64,000 nucleotides of DNA from Sulfuriroseicoccus oceanibius (GCF_010681825.2 NZ_CP066776.1:372001-436000); one strand, 5' to 3'; counted from the first letter of the stretch, positions 17,526 to 27,699 are shown. Numbers and translations: made by a program. The notes: a model not told the origin generated them from the letters alone.

Positions 17526-17564
17526 TAAAAAACAACCGCTGCCAACAAGAGCGGGCAGCGGTTG
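17526..17564 (-). terminator. Intrinsic terminator of frr
   Basis: CAACCGCTGCC (17533-17543) and GGCAGCGGTTG (17554-17564) form an 11-bp perfect stem with a 10-base loop. On the minus strand it runs into a stretch of T (17532-17527). Confidence 0.92.
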
Positions 17565-17582
17565 CTGAAAATCAGAGTTGGC

Positions 17583-18149
17583 TTAGACGGTGAGGATTTC
17601 CTCTTCCTTGTGACCAACGATGGTGTCGATCTCGCCGACGTACTTGTCGGTGATCTTCTGGATCTCGGCTTCCATGTCGTGGCGTTCGTCTTCGCTGATC
17701 GCCTTGTCTTTCTCGAGCTTCTTGGCCGAGTCGATGGCGTCGCGGCGAGCGGAGCGCACACGGACGCGTGCTTCTTCCGCCTTACCCTTGATCACTTTGA
17801 CCAGCTCCTTACGGCGCTCACCGGTAAGCTCAGGAATTGGCAAACGAATGATCTTGCCGTCACGCGATGGGTTGATACCCAGGTTCGACTCACGGATCGC
17901 GCGCTCGATGTCAGCGGCAGTCGATGGGTCGAATGGCGACACGTTGATGGTGCGGTTGTCCGGAGTGGTGATGGTCGCCAGACCATTGAGCTTCATGGTC
18001 GACCCGTAGGACTGGACTTCCACGTTGAGACCTTCAACAAGACCCGGGGAGGCCTTGCCGGTGCGGATACCTGCGAATTCCTGGGTCATGAATTCGACGC
18101 TCTTGCTCATCGCCTCGTCGGCGGTCTTTGTAACTAGATCAGGTGTCAT
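17583..18149 (-). CDS. frr: Ribosome recycling factor
   Basis: Splits post-termination ribosomes together with EF-G. The length of 188 residues is normal. The protein shows the helix pattern MSKSVEFMTQEFAGIRTGKASPGLVEGLNVEVQSYGS, the L-shaped domain segment ATITTPDNRTINVSPFDPS, and the return helices RKELVKVIKGKAEEARVRVRSARRDA. The gene starts 60 bp after pyrH and has a strong terminator behind it, closing a fmt-pyrH-frr cluster. Confidence 0.97.
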   Translation of the reverse strand: MTPDLVTKTADEAMSKSVEFMTQEFAGIRTGKASPGLVEGLNVEVQSYGSTMKLNGLATITTPDNRTINVSPFDPSTAADIERAIRESNLGINPSRDGKIIRLPIPELTGERRKELVKVIKGKAEEARVRVRSARRDAIDSAKKLEKDKAISEDERHDMEAEIQKITDKYVGEIDTIVGHKEEEILTV

Positions 18150-18209
18150 GATAAATAGATTGAGTCTTTAGTGAATGAATGGAGCGGATGCCTCCCTTGC
18201 GGTCAAGCA

Positions 18210-18959
18210 CTAGCCAGCGTGGACCAATGTCCCGATATCTGCCCCGAGCAAAGCGCGCTTGAGGTTGCCCGGCTCGTTCATGTCGAAGACCATGATCGGC
18301 TTGTTGTTGTCCATGCAAAGGCTGAATGCGGTGCTGTCCATCACCTTGAGGCGACGCGAAATGGCTTCGTGGAAGCTGATGTCGTCGAAGCGCACAGCGT
18401 CCGGGTTCTTGGCCGGATCGGAATCGTACACACCATCGACCTTCGTGGCCTTGAGGATGACATCCGCATTGATCTCACTGGCACGCAGTGCGGCGGTGGT
18501 GTCGGTCGAGAAGAACGGGTTGCCGGTGCCGGCACCGAAGATCACGACGCGGCCCTTTTCCAAGTGACCAATGGCCACGCGGCGGATGAATGGCTCGGCC
18601 ACGTTCTTCATTTCAATGGCGGTCTGCACGCGCACTTCCACGCCCATTTCCTCGAGCATGCTCTGCAGTGCGAGCGAGTTCATCACAGTGGCGAGCATGC
18701 CCATGTAGTCGGCCGTAGCGCGCTCCATGCCGCGGTTGCTGGCGCTGATGCCGCGCCAGAAGTTGCCGCCGCCCACGACGATGGCGATCTGCACTCCCTC
18801 TTTGAGAGCCTCTACGATTTGGGAGGCCATCTTGCCGACGATCTCCGGCGAGATGTTGTCTTGGCTGCCGTCCTCGCGGAGGGCTTCACCACTCAACTTC
18901 AGGACAACCCGCCGTGGCTTCTTATGCCCGGCGCCGGTAGGATCGGTCGATTCGCTCAT
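18210..18959 (-). CDS. pyrH: UMP kinase
   Basis: Phosphorylates UMP to UDP in pyrimidine synthesis, as an amino-acid-kinase-fold hexamer. Starting at ATG 18959 gives 249 residues, the family length. The open frame to 19070 adds an Arg-rich stretch of no domain value and would overlap fmt. Motifs are [10 protein letters not shown] (P-loop-like start), [28 protein letters not shown] and [17 protein letters not shown]. Family neighbours frr (downstream) and fmt (upstream) support the call. The usual partners rpsB and tsf are not in this window. Confidence 0.97.
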   Translation of the reverse strand: MSESTDPTGAGHKKPRRVVLKLSGEALREDGSQDNISPEIVGKMASQIVEALKEGVQIAIVVGGGNFWRGISASNRGMERATADYMGMLATVMNSLALQSMLEEMGVEVRVQTAIEMKNVAEPFIRRVAIGHLEKGRVVIFGAGTGNPFFSTDTTAALRASEINADVILKATKVDGVYDSDPAKNPDAVRFDDISFHEAISRRLKVMDSTAFSLCMDNNKPIMVFDMNEPGNLKRALLGADIGTLVHAG

Positions 18960-19035
18960 TAAAGCCCTAGAAAGCACGAAGGAGCGGCGATTGCAAAGCC
19001 AAATCCCGATCTGACTCGGTATAATTACCCTGACC

Positions 19036-19986
19036 TCAGCTCCCGACACGGTCTCCAATGGTGATCGCATGCCCGCGGACGAAGTCGCGCACTTCCATTC
19101 GGCGCTTCCCTTCGGGCTGGATTTGCGTCACCTCAAGCGCACTACCGCCACCGCAGGCGATGGTGATTGATTCCCCATCCGCAGCCACAATGGCACCGGC
19201 GGCCGCTGCCGGATCGGGCGACTCCACCACCACGGTCGGCGGGAAGATTTTCATGTTCATCGAGCGTCCGCCGCTGTGCAGTTGGGTCGTCGTCCCCGGC
19301 CATGGGTGGAACGCACGCACCGTGCGCTCGATGCGCTCAGCCGTTTCACTCCAGTCGAGCACACCGTCCTTGCGCAGCAGCTTGCCGAGGTACGTCACCA
19401 GCTCGCGCTGCTGTGGCTCGCGGGTCGCGGTGCCCTTCTGAAACGCAGTCACCCCGCGGTCGAGCGCGGTCGCCGCAATGTCCGCCAATCGATCGTGCAG
19501 CTCGCCCCCCGTCTCCTGCTCACCAATCGGCGTCGACTCCTTGAGAATGATGTCGCCGGCATCCAATGCCTTCACCACATGCATCAGCGTCACCCCGGAT
19601 TCTGCATCGCCTTCGCGGATGGCCGCCTGAATCGGCGACGCCCCACGGTGACGCGGCAGCAACGACCCGTGCAAGTTCACACAGGCAATCTTCGGCAACT
19701 CAATCAGCGCCTCCGGCAACAGTTGCCCGTACGCCATCACCACGAACAAATCGCACTCCAACGCCTCCAGCTCCGGAATGATCTCACGCACCTTTTCCGG
19801 CTGCAGTACCGGAATGCCATGTGCCACCGCTACCTCTTTGATCTTCGGCGGTGTCAGCACCTGCTTGCGCCCGACCGGACGGTCCGGCTGCGTCACCAGC
19901 CCGACGACCTCTACGTCGTCACGGTCGATGAGCAGTTGGAGTGAAGGAATCGCAATGTCGCCGGTGCCAAGAAAGAGTGCGCGCAT
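19036..19986 (-). CDS. fmt: Methionyl-tRNA formyltransferase
   Basis: Formylates initiator Met-tRNA using 10-formyltetrahydrofolate. The 316 residues show the formyltransferase core with N104 and H106 in VNLHGSLLP and D142 in [10 protein letters not shown], plus [10 protein letters not shown]. The C-terminal OB-like domain ([12 protein letters not shown] ... [23 protein letters not shown]) follows. It starts 69 bp after the GH20/SGNH genes on the same strand and leads into pyrH. Confidence 0.97.
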   Translation of the reverse strand: MRALFLGTGDIAIPSLQLLIDRDDVEVVGLVTQPDRPVGRKQVLTPPKIKEVAVAHGIPVLQPEKVREIIPELEALECDLFVVMAYGQLLPEALIELPKIACVNLHGSLLPRHRGASPIQAAIREGDAESGVTLMHVVKALDAGDIILKESTPIGEQETGGELHDRLADIAATALDRGVTAFQKGTATREPQQRELVTYLGKLLRKDGVLDWSETAERIERTVRAFHPWPGTTTQLHSGGRSMNMKIFPPTVVVESPDPAAAAGAIVAADGESITIACGGGSALEVTQIQPEGKRRMEVRDFVRGHAITIGDRVGS

Positions 19987-20055
19987 GGGATTAGATAATC
20001 GCGAATCCCGCTGGCAGCAAGAGCACAGCCACGAGGCAAGTCCACCTATCCCCTA

Positions 20056-22215
20056 CTACGCCTGCGGCTCCACGGCATAGCGCAGGCCGTCGACTTCGCG
20101 GTAGTGGATGCCGTCCCAGCGCACGGGCACACAATTGAAAAACCATTTCCGTTGGCCATCGTCGCCCTGCCACCATCCGAAAGGAACTCGCACGAGGACT
20201 TTGTTCCAGCCTTGCTTCAGCGCGACTTGCACCGGAGGACGGAAAAAGTACCCCTCCTCGGTCAGCGGAGCTTCTTCAATGCGGCCTTTGCCCCAGCCAC
20301 CCCATGGCAGACTTTCAAAGCTCCAGCGTGGAGGAGCGATGCGCTCGTCGTTGATCCACAGGTCGCCACCAGAGAAATCCCACTCCCCCTGCCGCGGTGC
20401 ACGCGCACTGCGGTATCCCCCCGAGTGCCCCCACATCCCGCCGATCCCAAACATCACCCCCACCTGCTGGGGCTCGGGACTGAAAATGTAGCTCAGAGCA
20501 TAACAGGTGCCCCCAGCATCCCCTACGCGGTGGCTCATGGTCGCCGGCCAGTAGTCCGGGTTCGCCTGCTTGCGGTGCAAATTGAAAACCGAATAGAAGT
20601 GGCGCAGGTGGATCGCACTGCCCCACGCGGGCTCATCCTCCCAGCGCAGCGTACGCCCGCCCTGCTGGTAACTCTCTTTGATCACGCGCTCCGGCTCGAA
20701 CGACGTGTCGTTTCGTCCCCTGTGGTCAAATGGTCCGATCAGTTTCCACGGAATGTGACTTTGTTTGACATAGGCGAAGGGCACCTCCTGGAAGTACAAA
20801 TCACGATGCGCCGTCAGTCGGCCCTCGAACTCCGCAAACGCCGCATGGGCTGCGCTTCCCGGCTGAGGCAGCTTGGCAAACAAGTCCGCCCGTTCCTCTG
20901 CGGCACCGCGCCACAGGCGCTCGGCAAAGGTGAGCATGCACGGATAAAACGGGTACTGGATCAACAAACGGTCCTCCCCACTGAGCGCACCGTCCGTCCA
21001 GACACAAGTGATCGCGCCTAGCGCGCTGCGGTTGCTCTCTCGCACGTCGCATGGCTGTTGAAAAAAGTATTGGTACACGCCTGACTGCGCATCGATCCAA
21101 TCCATGTAAAAGCCGGTCGTGTCGATATGCCGCATCGAGGGGTCCACTTTCTGGCCGGTGTGGTCTCCCCAATGCATCTTCACCACCTGGCGGTCCGGCA
21201 GGTGGCCCGGATCCCACACCACCACGTCCTTCCCCCTCCGGCGCGCGTGCGCCACCATCCGCGGCATGAACTCCTTCATGCGGATGCGCACCTCGTCCGA
21301 TCCCAAGTGCAGGTACCGAGAGGGAAAAAGCGAAGCCACTTCATCGATCACCTCTCGCAGCACCGCCACCCCGGCCTCGCTCTGCATGTCGAACCCCATC
21401 GCCCGCTTGAACGCCTCACTATGCCCGGGCATGTCGATCTCCGGGATCACCGTAACGCCGCGCCGGGCACAATACGCGATCAATTCCCGCATCTCCTCCT
21501 GGGTGTAATACCTGCCGGGCTGACGCGTCTTCCAATGGAACTCGGCAGCAGTCAACTGCGGGTACTTTTTAATCTCCAGCCGCCACGCCGCGTCCTCGGT
21601 GAGGTGCAAATGCAGCGTGTTGATCTTGTAACCGGCCAACCGATCCACCTGACGCTTGATAAACCCGGGCGAGAGATAGTTCCTCCCGACGTCCAACATC
21701 ACTCCGCGGATCCCGAAGGCCGGCCAATCACGTACCGCGCATCCGGCAACCATCCACCTCCCGTCGGACTGGTAAATCAACTGCCGCAAGGTCTGCACCC
21801 CATTGAACCACCCACGGAAATGCGAGGCCACAATCACGACACCGTCGTGGTCGAACTCAAGCGCGTATGCCTCCCGCTCGAGATGCGCCCCTTCCACCCT
21901 ACCGGCGGCAAAGCGCACGACAAACCCTGTCTCACCGGTGACGTCCGCCTTCGTCAGCCCAAACTCGGTCACCACCCGCTCCACCGCGGTTCCCAGCCAG
22001 TCACGCGCCCGCTCCGGAATCCCGGCCCCAAAGGCCACCGCTACTCCGGCAACCTCACGGTCCGCATGTTGCCAATCCACCTCAACCGGGTACGGGATCA
22101 ACGCCCGCTTGGCCGTCCCAGCCGGGGGCGTCGGCAACGACCACCCCGAGTCCGAGGCCTGAGCAATCACCACACCTGCCCAGAGAAACAGAAAAACCAA
22201 CACTCGGCACGTCAT
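20056..22215 (-). CDS. Secreted beta-N-acetylhexosaminidase, GH20 (copy 1)
   Basis: Family 20 glycoside hydrolase of 719 residues. A signal peptide (MTCRVLVFLFLWAGVVIAQA) is followed by the GH20b N-terminal domain (to ~155) and the catalytic barrel. The barrel has GVMLDVGRNY, NTLHLHLTEDAAWRLEIKKYP, VIPEIDMPGHSEAF and the catalytic pair D307-E308 in LHLGSDEV. The family uses substrate-assisted catalysis on terminal GlcNAc or GalNAc. A C-terminal module with WINDERIAPP and GWNKVLVRVPFGWW looks like a galactose-binding fold. It is the most divergent of the three GH20 copies. It follows the SGNH gene after 21 bp, so both probably belong to one operon led by the copy at 23713. Confidence 0.93.
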   Translation of the reverse strand: MTCRVLVFLFLWAGVVIAQASDSGWSLPTPPAGTAKRALIPYPVEVDWQHADREVAGVAVAFGAGIPERARDWLGTAVERVVTEFGLTKADVTGETGFVVRFAAGRVEGAHLEREAYALEFDHDGVVIVASHFRGWFNGVQTLRQLIYQSDGRWMVAGCAVRDWPAFGIRGVMLDVGRNYLSPGFIKRQVDRLAGYKINTLHLHLTEDAAWRLEIKKYPQLTAAEFHWKTRQPGRYYTQEEMRELIAYCARRGVTVIPEIDMPGHSEAFKRAMGFDMQSEAGVAVLREVIDEVASLFPSRYLHLGSDEVRIRMKEFMPRMVAHARRRGKDVVVWDPGHLPDRQVVKMHWGDHTGQKVDPSMRHIDTTGFYMDWIDAQSGVYQYFFQQPCDVRESNRSALGAITCVWTDGALSGEDRLLIQYPFYPCMLTFAERLWRGAAEERADLFAKLPQPGSAAHAAFAEFEGRLTAHRDLYFQEVPFAYVKQSHIPWKLIGPFDHRGRNDTSFEPERVIKESYQQGGRTLRWEDEPAWGSAIHLRHFYSVFNLHRKQANPDYWPATMSHRVGDAGGTCYALSYIFSPEPQQVGVMFGIGGMWGHSGGYRSARAPRQGEWDFSGGDLWINDERIAPPRWSFESLPWGGWGKGRIEEAPLTEEGYFFRPPVQVALKQGWNKVLVRVPFGWWQGDDGQRKWFFNCVPVRWDGIHYREVDGLRYAVEPQA

Positions 22216-22236
22216 CCCATCAAACCCTCGAAATAA

Positions 22237-23685
22237 CTACTGCAACAGCTGCTCAAGTGTCGGCTCCATCGCTTCCGCCCACACCCGATAGCCCGCCGCA
22301 TTCGGATGCACAGCATCCTGGAACAAGGCCTTGTTCACCTCGCCGGACGGATCACAAAAACGATCCCACAAATTGAGCACGGTGATCTTGCTCTGCGCGT
22401 CCAGCCCCTCGATGAGGCCATTCAGCTTCTGGATTTTCGGGTTCATCTCCGCCTGAAGGCGAGGCAGCACGCCAATCAACACGATCTCGGTATCCGGGGA
22501 TCGCTGATGGATCGCGGTGCAGATCGCCTCGACGCCCTCAAATATCTCCTCCGGTGTGTTCGCTCGCGCATTCTGAGTACCGGTCAAGTTGTTGGTGCCA
22601 GCCATCACCACAGCGACCTTTGGTTTCAACCCGTCAAACTCACCATTCTCGATCCGCCACAGCATGTTCTGCGTGCGATCCCAACCGAAGCCCAGATTGA
22701 TCGTGTTGCGAGGCTGGTAGAATTCACCCCAAACCTGCGCTCCACGCGCGATGCGCGATTTCGGCTCGCCGCCAAACATATGGGTGATCGAATCGCCGAT
22801 GAAGACCAACTCAGGATTGCCCTCGGCGGCCAGCGCCTTCACCTCATCGTGCCGCTGGTACCAATCGTAGAAATCATTCTCGAGCTTTGGAACCGGTACC
22901 ACCGCAGAGTTCAACGCCGCCCCCGGTGCCTTGGAAACCTCCAACAACCGCTGCAACGTCGGCTCCATCGCATCCGCCCAGATTTCATACCCCGCCGCGT
23001 GCGGGTGCAGTAAATCAGGCATCACCGACTTCGGCAAATTGCCCTCCGCATCGAGAAACTTCGGCGCAAGATCCAGGAAGTGAACCTTGTCCAACTCGCC
23101 ATAGCTTTGGATCAATGCGTTGATCTCATCGTTGCGCACACGCATCGGATCATCCGCCGTGGCACCGCGGGGGAAAACCGCGAGCAACAACACTTCCGTG
23201 TCAGGGCTCTTGGCGTGGATGCGGCCAATGATCGCCCGCACGCCATCCGCCACCTTCTGTGCCGTCCAGTTCTTTTGGTGCCCCGTGTTGTTGGTGCCGA
23301 TCATCAACACCGCGACCTTCGGCTTGAAATGATCCATCTCGCCCTGATCCAGACGCCACAGCACATGCTGGGTCTGATCTCCAGAGTAGCCAATGTTGAA
23401 CGCATTGCGATCTCCGTAATACTTCTGCCAAACCTTCGCTCCGTGACGCTCCCACATCTGGGTAATCGAGTCGCCGACAAAGAGAATGTCGCATTTGGCG
23501 GTCTTCGCAGCCTGCAGCTTCTGCGCGTGGCGGTGTTTCCACCACCTGATCTGGTTGCGGTGTGCCGGGGTGGTCGCCTCGTGCGTCTGGGCCACCACTT
23601 CCACCGCCGCCACGCTCTCATTCGCGACGACTGCAGGCACGACGCCCCCCATCAACAAAACTGCGGATAATAATCGACTAATCAT
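22237..23685 (-). CDS. Secreted SGNH/GDSL hydrolase with two tandem catalytic domains
   Basis: A 482-residue esterase-like protein with a signal peptide (residues 1-21). The SGNH domain occurs twice. Copy 1 (about 45-250) has GDSIT with S73, the GTNN block (130-133) and DLLHPHAAGY with D224/H227. Copy 2 (about 275-482) has GDSIT with S299, a second GTNN and DAVHPNAAGY with D457/H460. Both copies keep all catalytic residues, so both may be active. They resemble PAF-acetylhydrolase-like or carbohydrate acetylesterases. Placement between two GH20 genes suggests removal of acyl groups from the sugars those enzymes cut; that is inference. Confidence 0.9.
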   Translation of the reverse strand: MISRLLSAVLLMGGVVPAVVANESVAAVEVVAQTHEATTPAHRNQIRWWKHRHAQKLQAAKTAKCDILFVGDSITQMWERHGAKVWQKYYGDRNAFNIGYSGDQTQHVLWRLDQGEMDHFKPKVAVLMIGTNNTGHQKNWTAQKVADGVRAIIGRIHAKSPDTEVLLLAVFPRGATADDPMRVRNDEINALIQSYGELDKVHFLDLAPKFLDAEGNLPKSVMPDLLHPHAAGYEIWADAMEPTLQRLLEVSKAPGAALNSAVVPVPKLENDFYDWYQRHDEVKALAAEGNPELVFIGDSITHMFGGEPKSRIARGAQVWGEFYQPRNTINLGFGWDRTQNMLWRIENGEFDGLKPKVAVVMAGTNNLTGTQNARANTPEEIFEGVEAICTAIHQRSPDTEIVLIGVLPRLQAEMNPKIQKLNGLIEGLDAQSKITVLNLWDRFCDPSGEVNKALFQDAVHPNAAGYRVWAEAMEPTLEQLLQ

Positions 23686-23712
23686 AGAATCTGAAAATTG
23701 AAGAGCTGACTG

Positions 23713-25824
23713 CTAACGGCTTGGCGATGACGAGAATTTCAACCCATCCACCTCTGTAATGTTGCCTGCGGCATCGACGTGGATCGGCTTGAACGCGAAG
23801 CACCACTTGTACGATCGCGCAGCCTTCACCAGCACCGGGTTCCAGCCCTTTTTGAGACGGATCTTCGTCGGTGGACGCGCACTGTAGATCTCATTGGTCA
23901 GAGCATGCTCCATCCCCTGCGCCGTGCTTTCCCATACCGGAGGATCCACCCGCTCGCCATTGATCCAAATGTTACATGCTGGGTTGCCGTCCCAATCCCC
24001 TTGGGCGGGAATCGTCTCCTTCCCCTTGTAGCCGGATGCCGCAACTGTGTTGAACCCGATCCAAGCGTCCACTTCCTGGTCCACCGGGCTGAAGACGAAC
24101 GTATTCGCCCAGACCACGTCCTTGCCTTTCGGGAAGCTCTTCAGATGGCTCGGAAACTTAAAGAAATGGCGCAAGTGCAGCGCCGCTCCCTGCACTGGTG
24201 CGCTCCACGCATAACCGTCATAACGATCGCGGATCTCGCCGCGCTCCAATGCCTCGACCTCGCCATCAGCCACCGGTCCGAGCAGGCGCCAGTCGACATT
24301 GTGCGTGCGCAGCGCCAGAAACGGCTTCCCTTTTTGGAAGCGCTCGCGCTGTTCGATCAGTCGCTCTTCAAAATGAGCGTAACGCTTGAACTCCGACGTA
24401 CCGCGCGGTGGGATCTTACACCAGTACTCCGGCTGATCCTTGGGAACGCCACGCCAAACCGCTTCCGAATACCCGACCACGGCGGAAAGCACCGGGCTGT
24501 TGAGCAACGCCTGCTTCTCGTCGTCGACCTTGGTGTCCGGCCAATAACAAAGGATACCGCCCAGATTCGTCTCATCACCGTGCGGCACGCTGCACGGTTG
24601 TTGGAAATGCACGCGGGTCGCGAAGTTGAGCGCCTGCAGGTAGTTCAGGTAATTGGCGCGCGAATCGATATGGCGCAGTTTGGGCAGAGGCTTCGAGCTC
24701 GCCCACGTCTGCTGGATCTGCTTGGTGTCGCCCTTGATGTGCATCCCATGCACCCAGCCGATCACGTCACGCCCATTGCGCTGGATCACCTCATGCAGTG
24801 CCGGCAGGTAGTCCGCGTTCACCCGCTCCTCCGGCTTCGACGCCTCATCCGTCCCCACGTGGATGTAGGGCATCTTCTCTTTCGGCACCAACGAACACAG
24901 CTCGTCAAAAAGCCGCACCATCGCCTCCTTGGCTTTGGGGTCTTTCATCGTCTTGATCCCCAGCGCCTTGCGGAACGCATCGCTGTGACCCGGCGTGTCA
25001 AACTCCGGAATCACTGTGATGTTCCTCGCCCAGCAGTAGTCCACCAGATCCTTGAACTCCTGCTGCGTGTAATACTTGCCCGGCTTGCGCGTGAAGGTAT
25101 CGATCCGCTGCAGCTCAGGATAAATCTTACTCTCCAGACGCCAGCCATGGTACTCGGTGACGTGGAAGTGAAAGGTGTTGATCTTGTACGCGGCAAACGT
25201 GTCGATCTGCATCTTCAGCTGCTCGAGCGACTGGAAATTACGCCCCACGTCGTGCATGAACCCGCGGATCTTAAATGCGGGATAATCGTAAACCTTGCAT
25301 GCAGCCACCGTCGTCTGCCCCTCCCGGTTCACCATCAGCTGACGCAATGTCTGCAGACCGTAGTACATGCCCGCCACGTCGTTCGCTGTAATCGACACCC
25401 CGCGGTCCTCCACCACCAGTCGGTAGGCTTCACGAGACTGCCCGCGCCATTGGTTCGGCACCGCCACATTCCCAAAGCGAAACATCAACAACTGCTCCGC
25501 ATCCTCCGATGCCTCAACTCCATTGCGCTCCAGCAACTCCGCCACCTCATCCTTCAGCCTCGCAAATTTCAGTGCATCACCAACCTGCTCGGGAAAAACC
25601 ACTTTCACTCTATCCACCGAAACCGCACGCCGTCCCCACTCCACCTGCCGCGGCATCGGCAACAACGCCGGAGCGTCCCGCGACACGCCCTCATCAGAGG
25701 CGGAAACCCGCGAGACACCCGCAAAACTCAACGCCAGCGCCAAGGCACTGAGGACAGTCAATCGAAGCAACGCACGCACACGCGGGCACCAGCAGGTCTC
25801 AGGAAAATAGGTCATCGGAATCAC
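23713..25824 (-). CDS. Secreted beta-N-acetylhexosaminidase, GH20 (copy 2)
   Basis: Family 20 hydrolase of 703 residues, closely related to the copy at 27700. An N-terminal hydrophobic stretch (LLRLTVLSALALALSFAGVSRVSA) exports it. The GH20b domain is followed by a catalytic barrel with GFMHDVGRNF, NTFHFHVTEYHGWRLESKIYP, VIPEFDTPGHSDAF and the catalytic pair D326-E327 in HVGTDEAS. The C-terminal part has INGERVDPP and GWNPVLVKAARSYKW, a putative sugar-binding module. It is first in a probable three-gene operon with the SGNH and GH20 copy 1 genes (gaps of 27 and 21 bp). A near-perfect 20-bp palindrome lies 31 bp before its start. Confidence 0.93.
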   Translation of the reverse strand: MIPMTYFPETCWCPRVRALLRLTVLSALALALSFAGVSRVSASDEGVSRDAPALLPMPRQVEWGRRAVSVDRVKVVFPEQVGDALKFARLKDEVAELLERNGVEASEDAEQLLMFRFGNVAVPNQWRGQSREAYRLVVEDRGVSITANDVAGMYYGLQTLRQLMVNREGQTTVAACKVYDYPAFKIRGFMHDVGRNFQSLEQLKMQIDTFAAYKINTFHFHVTEYHGWRLESKIYPELQRIDTFTRKPGKYYTQQEFKDLVDYCWARNITVIPEFDTPGHSDAFRKALGIKTMKDPKAKEAMVRLFDELCSLVPKEKMPYIHVGTDEASKPEERVNADYLPALHEVIQRNGRDVIGWVHGMHIKGDTKQIQQTWASSKPLPKLRHIDSRANYLNYLQALNFATRVHFQQPCSVPHGDETNLGGILCYWPDTKVDDEKQALLNSPVLSAVVGYSEAVWRGVPKDQPEYWCKIPPRGTSEFKRYAHFEERLIEQRERFQKGKPFLALRTHNVDWRLLGPVADGEVEALERGEIRDRYDGYAWSAPVQGAALHLRHFFKFPSHLKSFPKGKDVVWANTFVFSPVDQEVDAWIGFNTVAASGYKGKETIPAQGDWDGNPACNIWINGERVDPPVWESTAQGMEHALTNEIYSARPPTKIRLKKGWNPVLVKAARSYKWCFAFKPIHVDAAGNITEVDGLKFSSSPSR

Positions 25825-25855
25825 GGGTGGAGTGAAGGGTCAGTCTCCGCACACA

Positions 25856-25875
25856 AGTGCAGTAATTATTGCACT
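25856..25875. promoter_or_regulatory. 20-bp palindrome upstream of the GH20/SGNH operon
   Basis: AGTGCAGTAATTATTGCACT is symmetric except for one base pair. It lies 31 bp upstream of the GH20 start codon on the minus strand in an AT-rich patch, a typical place for a repressor or activator site. The cognate regulator is not known. Confidence 0.45.
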
Positions 25876-25998
25876 GAGTTCATACGTTAACCTTTCACCC
25901 ATTCCTCAACCTTTTAACCGGTAGTATAGGTAAACCAGCACCGGACCTCGAGCTTCCGACAATACCCTTTATCCTTATCCTCTTCCTTATCGCAATCC

Positions 25999-27498
25999 TC
26001 ACTCTGCCCCAGCCGCTGTTGGCGTGAGTTGGTCACGATAAACGGGAAACTTCAGCTCCACTGGAGCCGAAGGTTTGCGAACCACCGCAATCGTCACCTT
26101 TGTGTTCGGAGGGATCGCCATTTCAAATTCCTTGTTGATATGGAACTTCGTTCGTCTTCCCCATGAGCTCCACCCCGAGCCTCCAGTGCGCTCCCGGAAC
26201 GGCCGGCTATAGGTTTCGTCATTCCAAAAGACCTTCACTTCCCAATTTTTGGATCTTCCTCCTAAGAACGACGAGTCCACACTACCCTCACAATTGAAGG
26301 TCAATCGATCGGCACCAGACGGCACAGAAACACCAGACAGTTCCGCCAAACTAAGACCCAATTCACTGGCAACAATGGAGGTATCCCCCAACTCTCCTTT
26401 ACTGTCGGTGTGGCACGTCGCCAATGGGATACAATCCTCAAGCGCATAGGGGAAGTCGCTGCTTGGCTGGAACACACAGACGAACTCAATGGCATCCACA
26501 GTCGGGTCGAGCGAGAAGTCGTACATGGACGACGGTGATGTCCCTCCGAATCCTATGTTATAAAAGCTCGATTTGTAACGATGCCCCATTGGAGTCTGGG
26601 CATAGATAGCAGCCAGGTGATATCCACCTTCAATCTGCCGCCCTTCGCGGAGCATGTGGTGATCAATCGTGAACTCCGGACGCAACATCAGTCCATAGTT
26701 CGGATCCTCCTTCACCGAGACCCTATTAAGAGTCGCTGTGAAATCCTCGTCAAAACTCTGAACGTGAGGGAGTGCTTTTCTCGAAGGCATCTGAGCCGTC
26801 ACCCCATGGAGTGGATTCGCGATCTCAAACTCCTGCGGCTCAGCGGATCCAATCCTGGCCCGGCACACAATCGTCGCTCCAGTCTCGGGAAAACCAGGGA
26901 ACACGACCACGCTACGCATTTCTGGATCCTCTGAACAAGGAATGGGGCCCAATGTTGGCCGCCAATGACCAGCCCCATCTTGATACTCTACGTAAATATC
27001 AGGCTGCTTTGGAATTGGATAGGGAACCGGCCAAAACTCATCACCCTCTACCTCACCATGGTGAATGAGCGCCGAGTCACGATCACGCATTCCCGAATTG
27101 ACAATCCAAGGCGTCGGCGGAGTAACGCCGTTCCGCTGCCACTTCAGCTCCAGTAGCAGTCGCTTACTCGGATCTCTGAAGATGACGCTCGTAAGCTGCT
27201 CACCGACCAGCTGAATCTCAAACTCCATCCCGGCCATCCCGATGCAACTCCCCGAATCAGCCGTCCTAGCGAACCAACCACCGGAAAAAGGCAAAACCTC
27301 ACCGTCCGTAATTTCACCGAGTCCCGACTGAATCACCTCAATCCGATCCCCACCACCAAAGTCCAACACCGTTTCCGCATCCTTGAATTGAGATGTGTAC
27401 TGCATCAGCGACCGCAACGCGCCGCCAAACAAATACAACCCAATCACCAACAGCACCAAGCCGCTGGCAACTACACTAAAAGTGAACTTCTTACTCAT
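25999..27498 (-). CDS. Uncharacterised membrane-anchored protein
   Basis: A 499-residue protein I do not recognise. One N-terminal hydrophobic helix (residues 8-31, VVASGLVLLVIGLYLFGGALRSL) probably acts as an uncleaved anchor, leaving a large beta-rich domain outside the cytoplasm. This part is rich in strands, prolines and aromatic residues and contains seven or so scattered Cys. It resembles in style the secreted sensor-like proteins common in Verrucomicrobiota, without a nameable domain. It lies within the glycan-degradation locus, 181 bp downstream of the GH20 copy-3 terminator region and ahead of the GH20/SGNH operon. A role in glycan use is only suggested by position. Confidence 0.7.
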   Translation of the reverse strand: MSKKFTFSVVASGLVLLVIGLYLFGGALRSLMQYTSQFKDAETVLDFGGGDRIEVIQSGLGEITDGEVLPFSGGWFARTADSGSCIGMAGMEFEIQLVGEQLTSVIFRDPSKRLLLELKWQRNGVTPPTPWIVNSGMRDRDSALIHHGEVEGDEFWPVPYPIPKQPDIYVEYQDGAGHWRPTLGPIPCSEDPEMRSVVVFPGFPETGATIVCRARIGSAEPQEFEIANPLHGVTAQMPSRKALPHVQSFDEDFTATLNRVSVKEDPNYGLMLRPEFTIDHHMLREGRQIEGGYHLAAIYAQTPMGHRYKSSFYNIGFGGTSPSSMYDFSLDPTVDAIEFVCVFQPSSDFPYALEDCIPLATCHTDSKGELGDTSIVASELGLSLAELSGVSVPSGADRLTFNCEGSVDSSFLGGRSKNWEVKVFWNDETYSRPFRERTGGSGWSSWGRRTKFHINKEFEMAIPPNTKVTIAVVRKPSAPVELKFPVYRDQLTPTAAGAE

Positions 27499-27633
27499 AT
27501 GCTGGATCGCAGATTCCCCAAAGCGAACGCCTCGTCATTCTAACCTTGAAGCGACACCATGATGAACTGCAGCGGATCAGGCAATGCTTTTCATTCCCCT
27601 CCCTTCCCGGTAACCAGCACATCTACCCACCAC

Positions 27634-27669
27634 AAAAAAACGGGGTGCCCCCGCGTGGAGGGCACCCCG
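27634..27669 (-). terminator. Intrinsic terminator of GH20 copy 3
   Basis: CGGGGTGCCC (27641-27650) and GGGCACCCCG (27660-27669) form a 10-bp perfect stem with a 9-base loop. On the minus strand it is followed by seven T. Confidence 0.95.
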
Positions 27670-27699
27670 TGAACTGAACGTCGCTGATGAAAGGATCGC

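Noticed and set aside
20104-22236. Long plus-strand frames opposite GH20 copy 1 (20104-21021, 21127-22236)
   Set aside because: Arg/His/Pro-rich products with no domain; the minus strand carries a complete GH20.
23779-25890. 703-codon plus-strand frame opposite GH20 copy 2
   Set aside because: Exact antisense shadow with Arg/His/Leu-rich product; same situation at 28078-29700 opposite copy 3.
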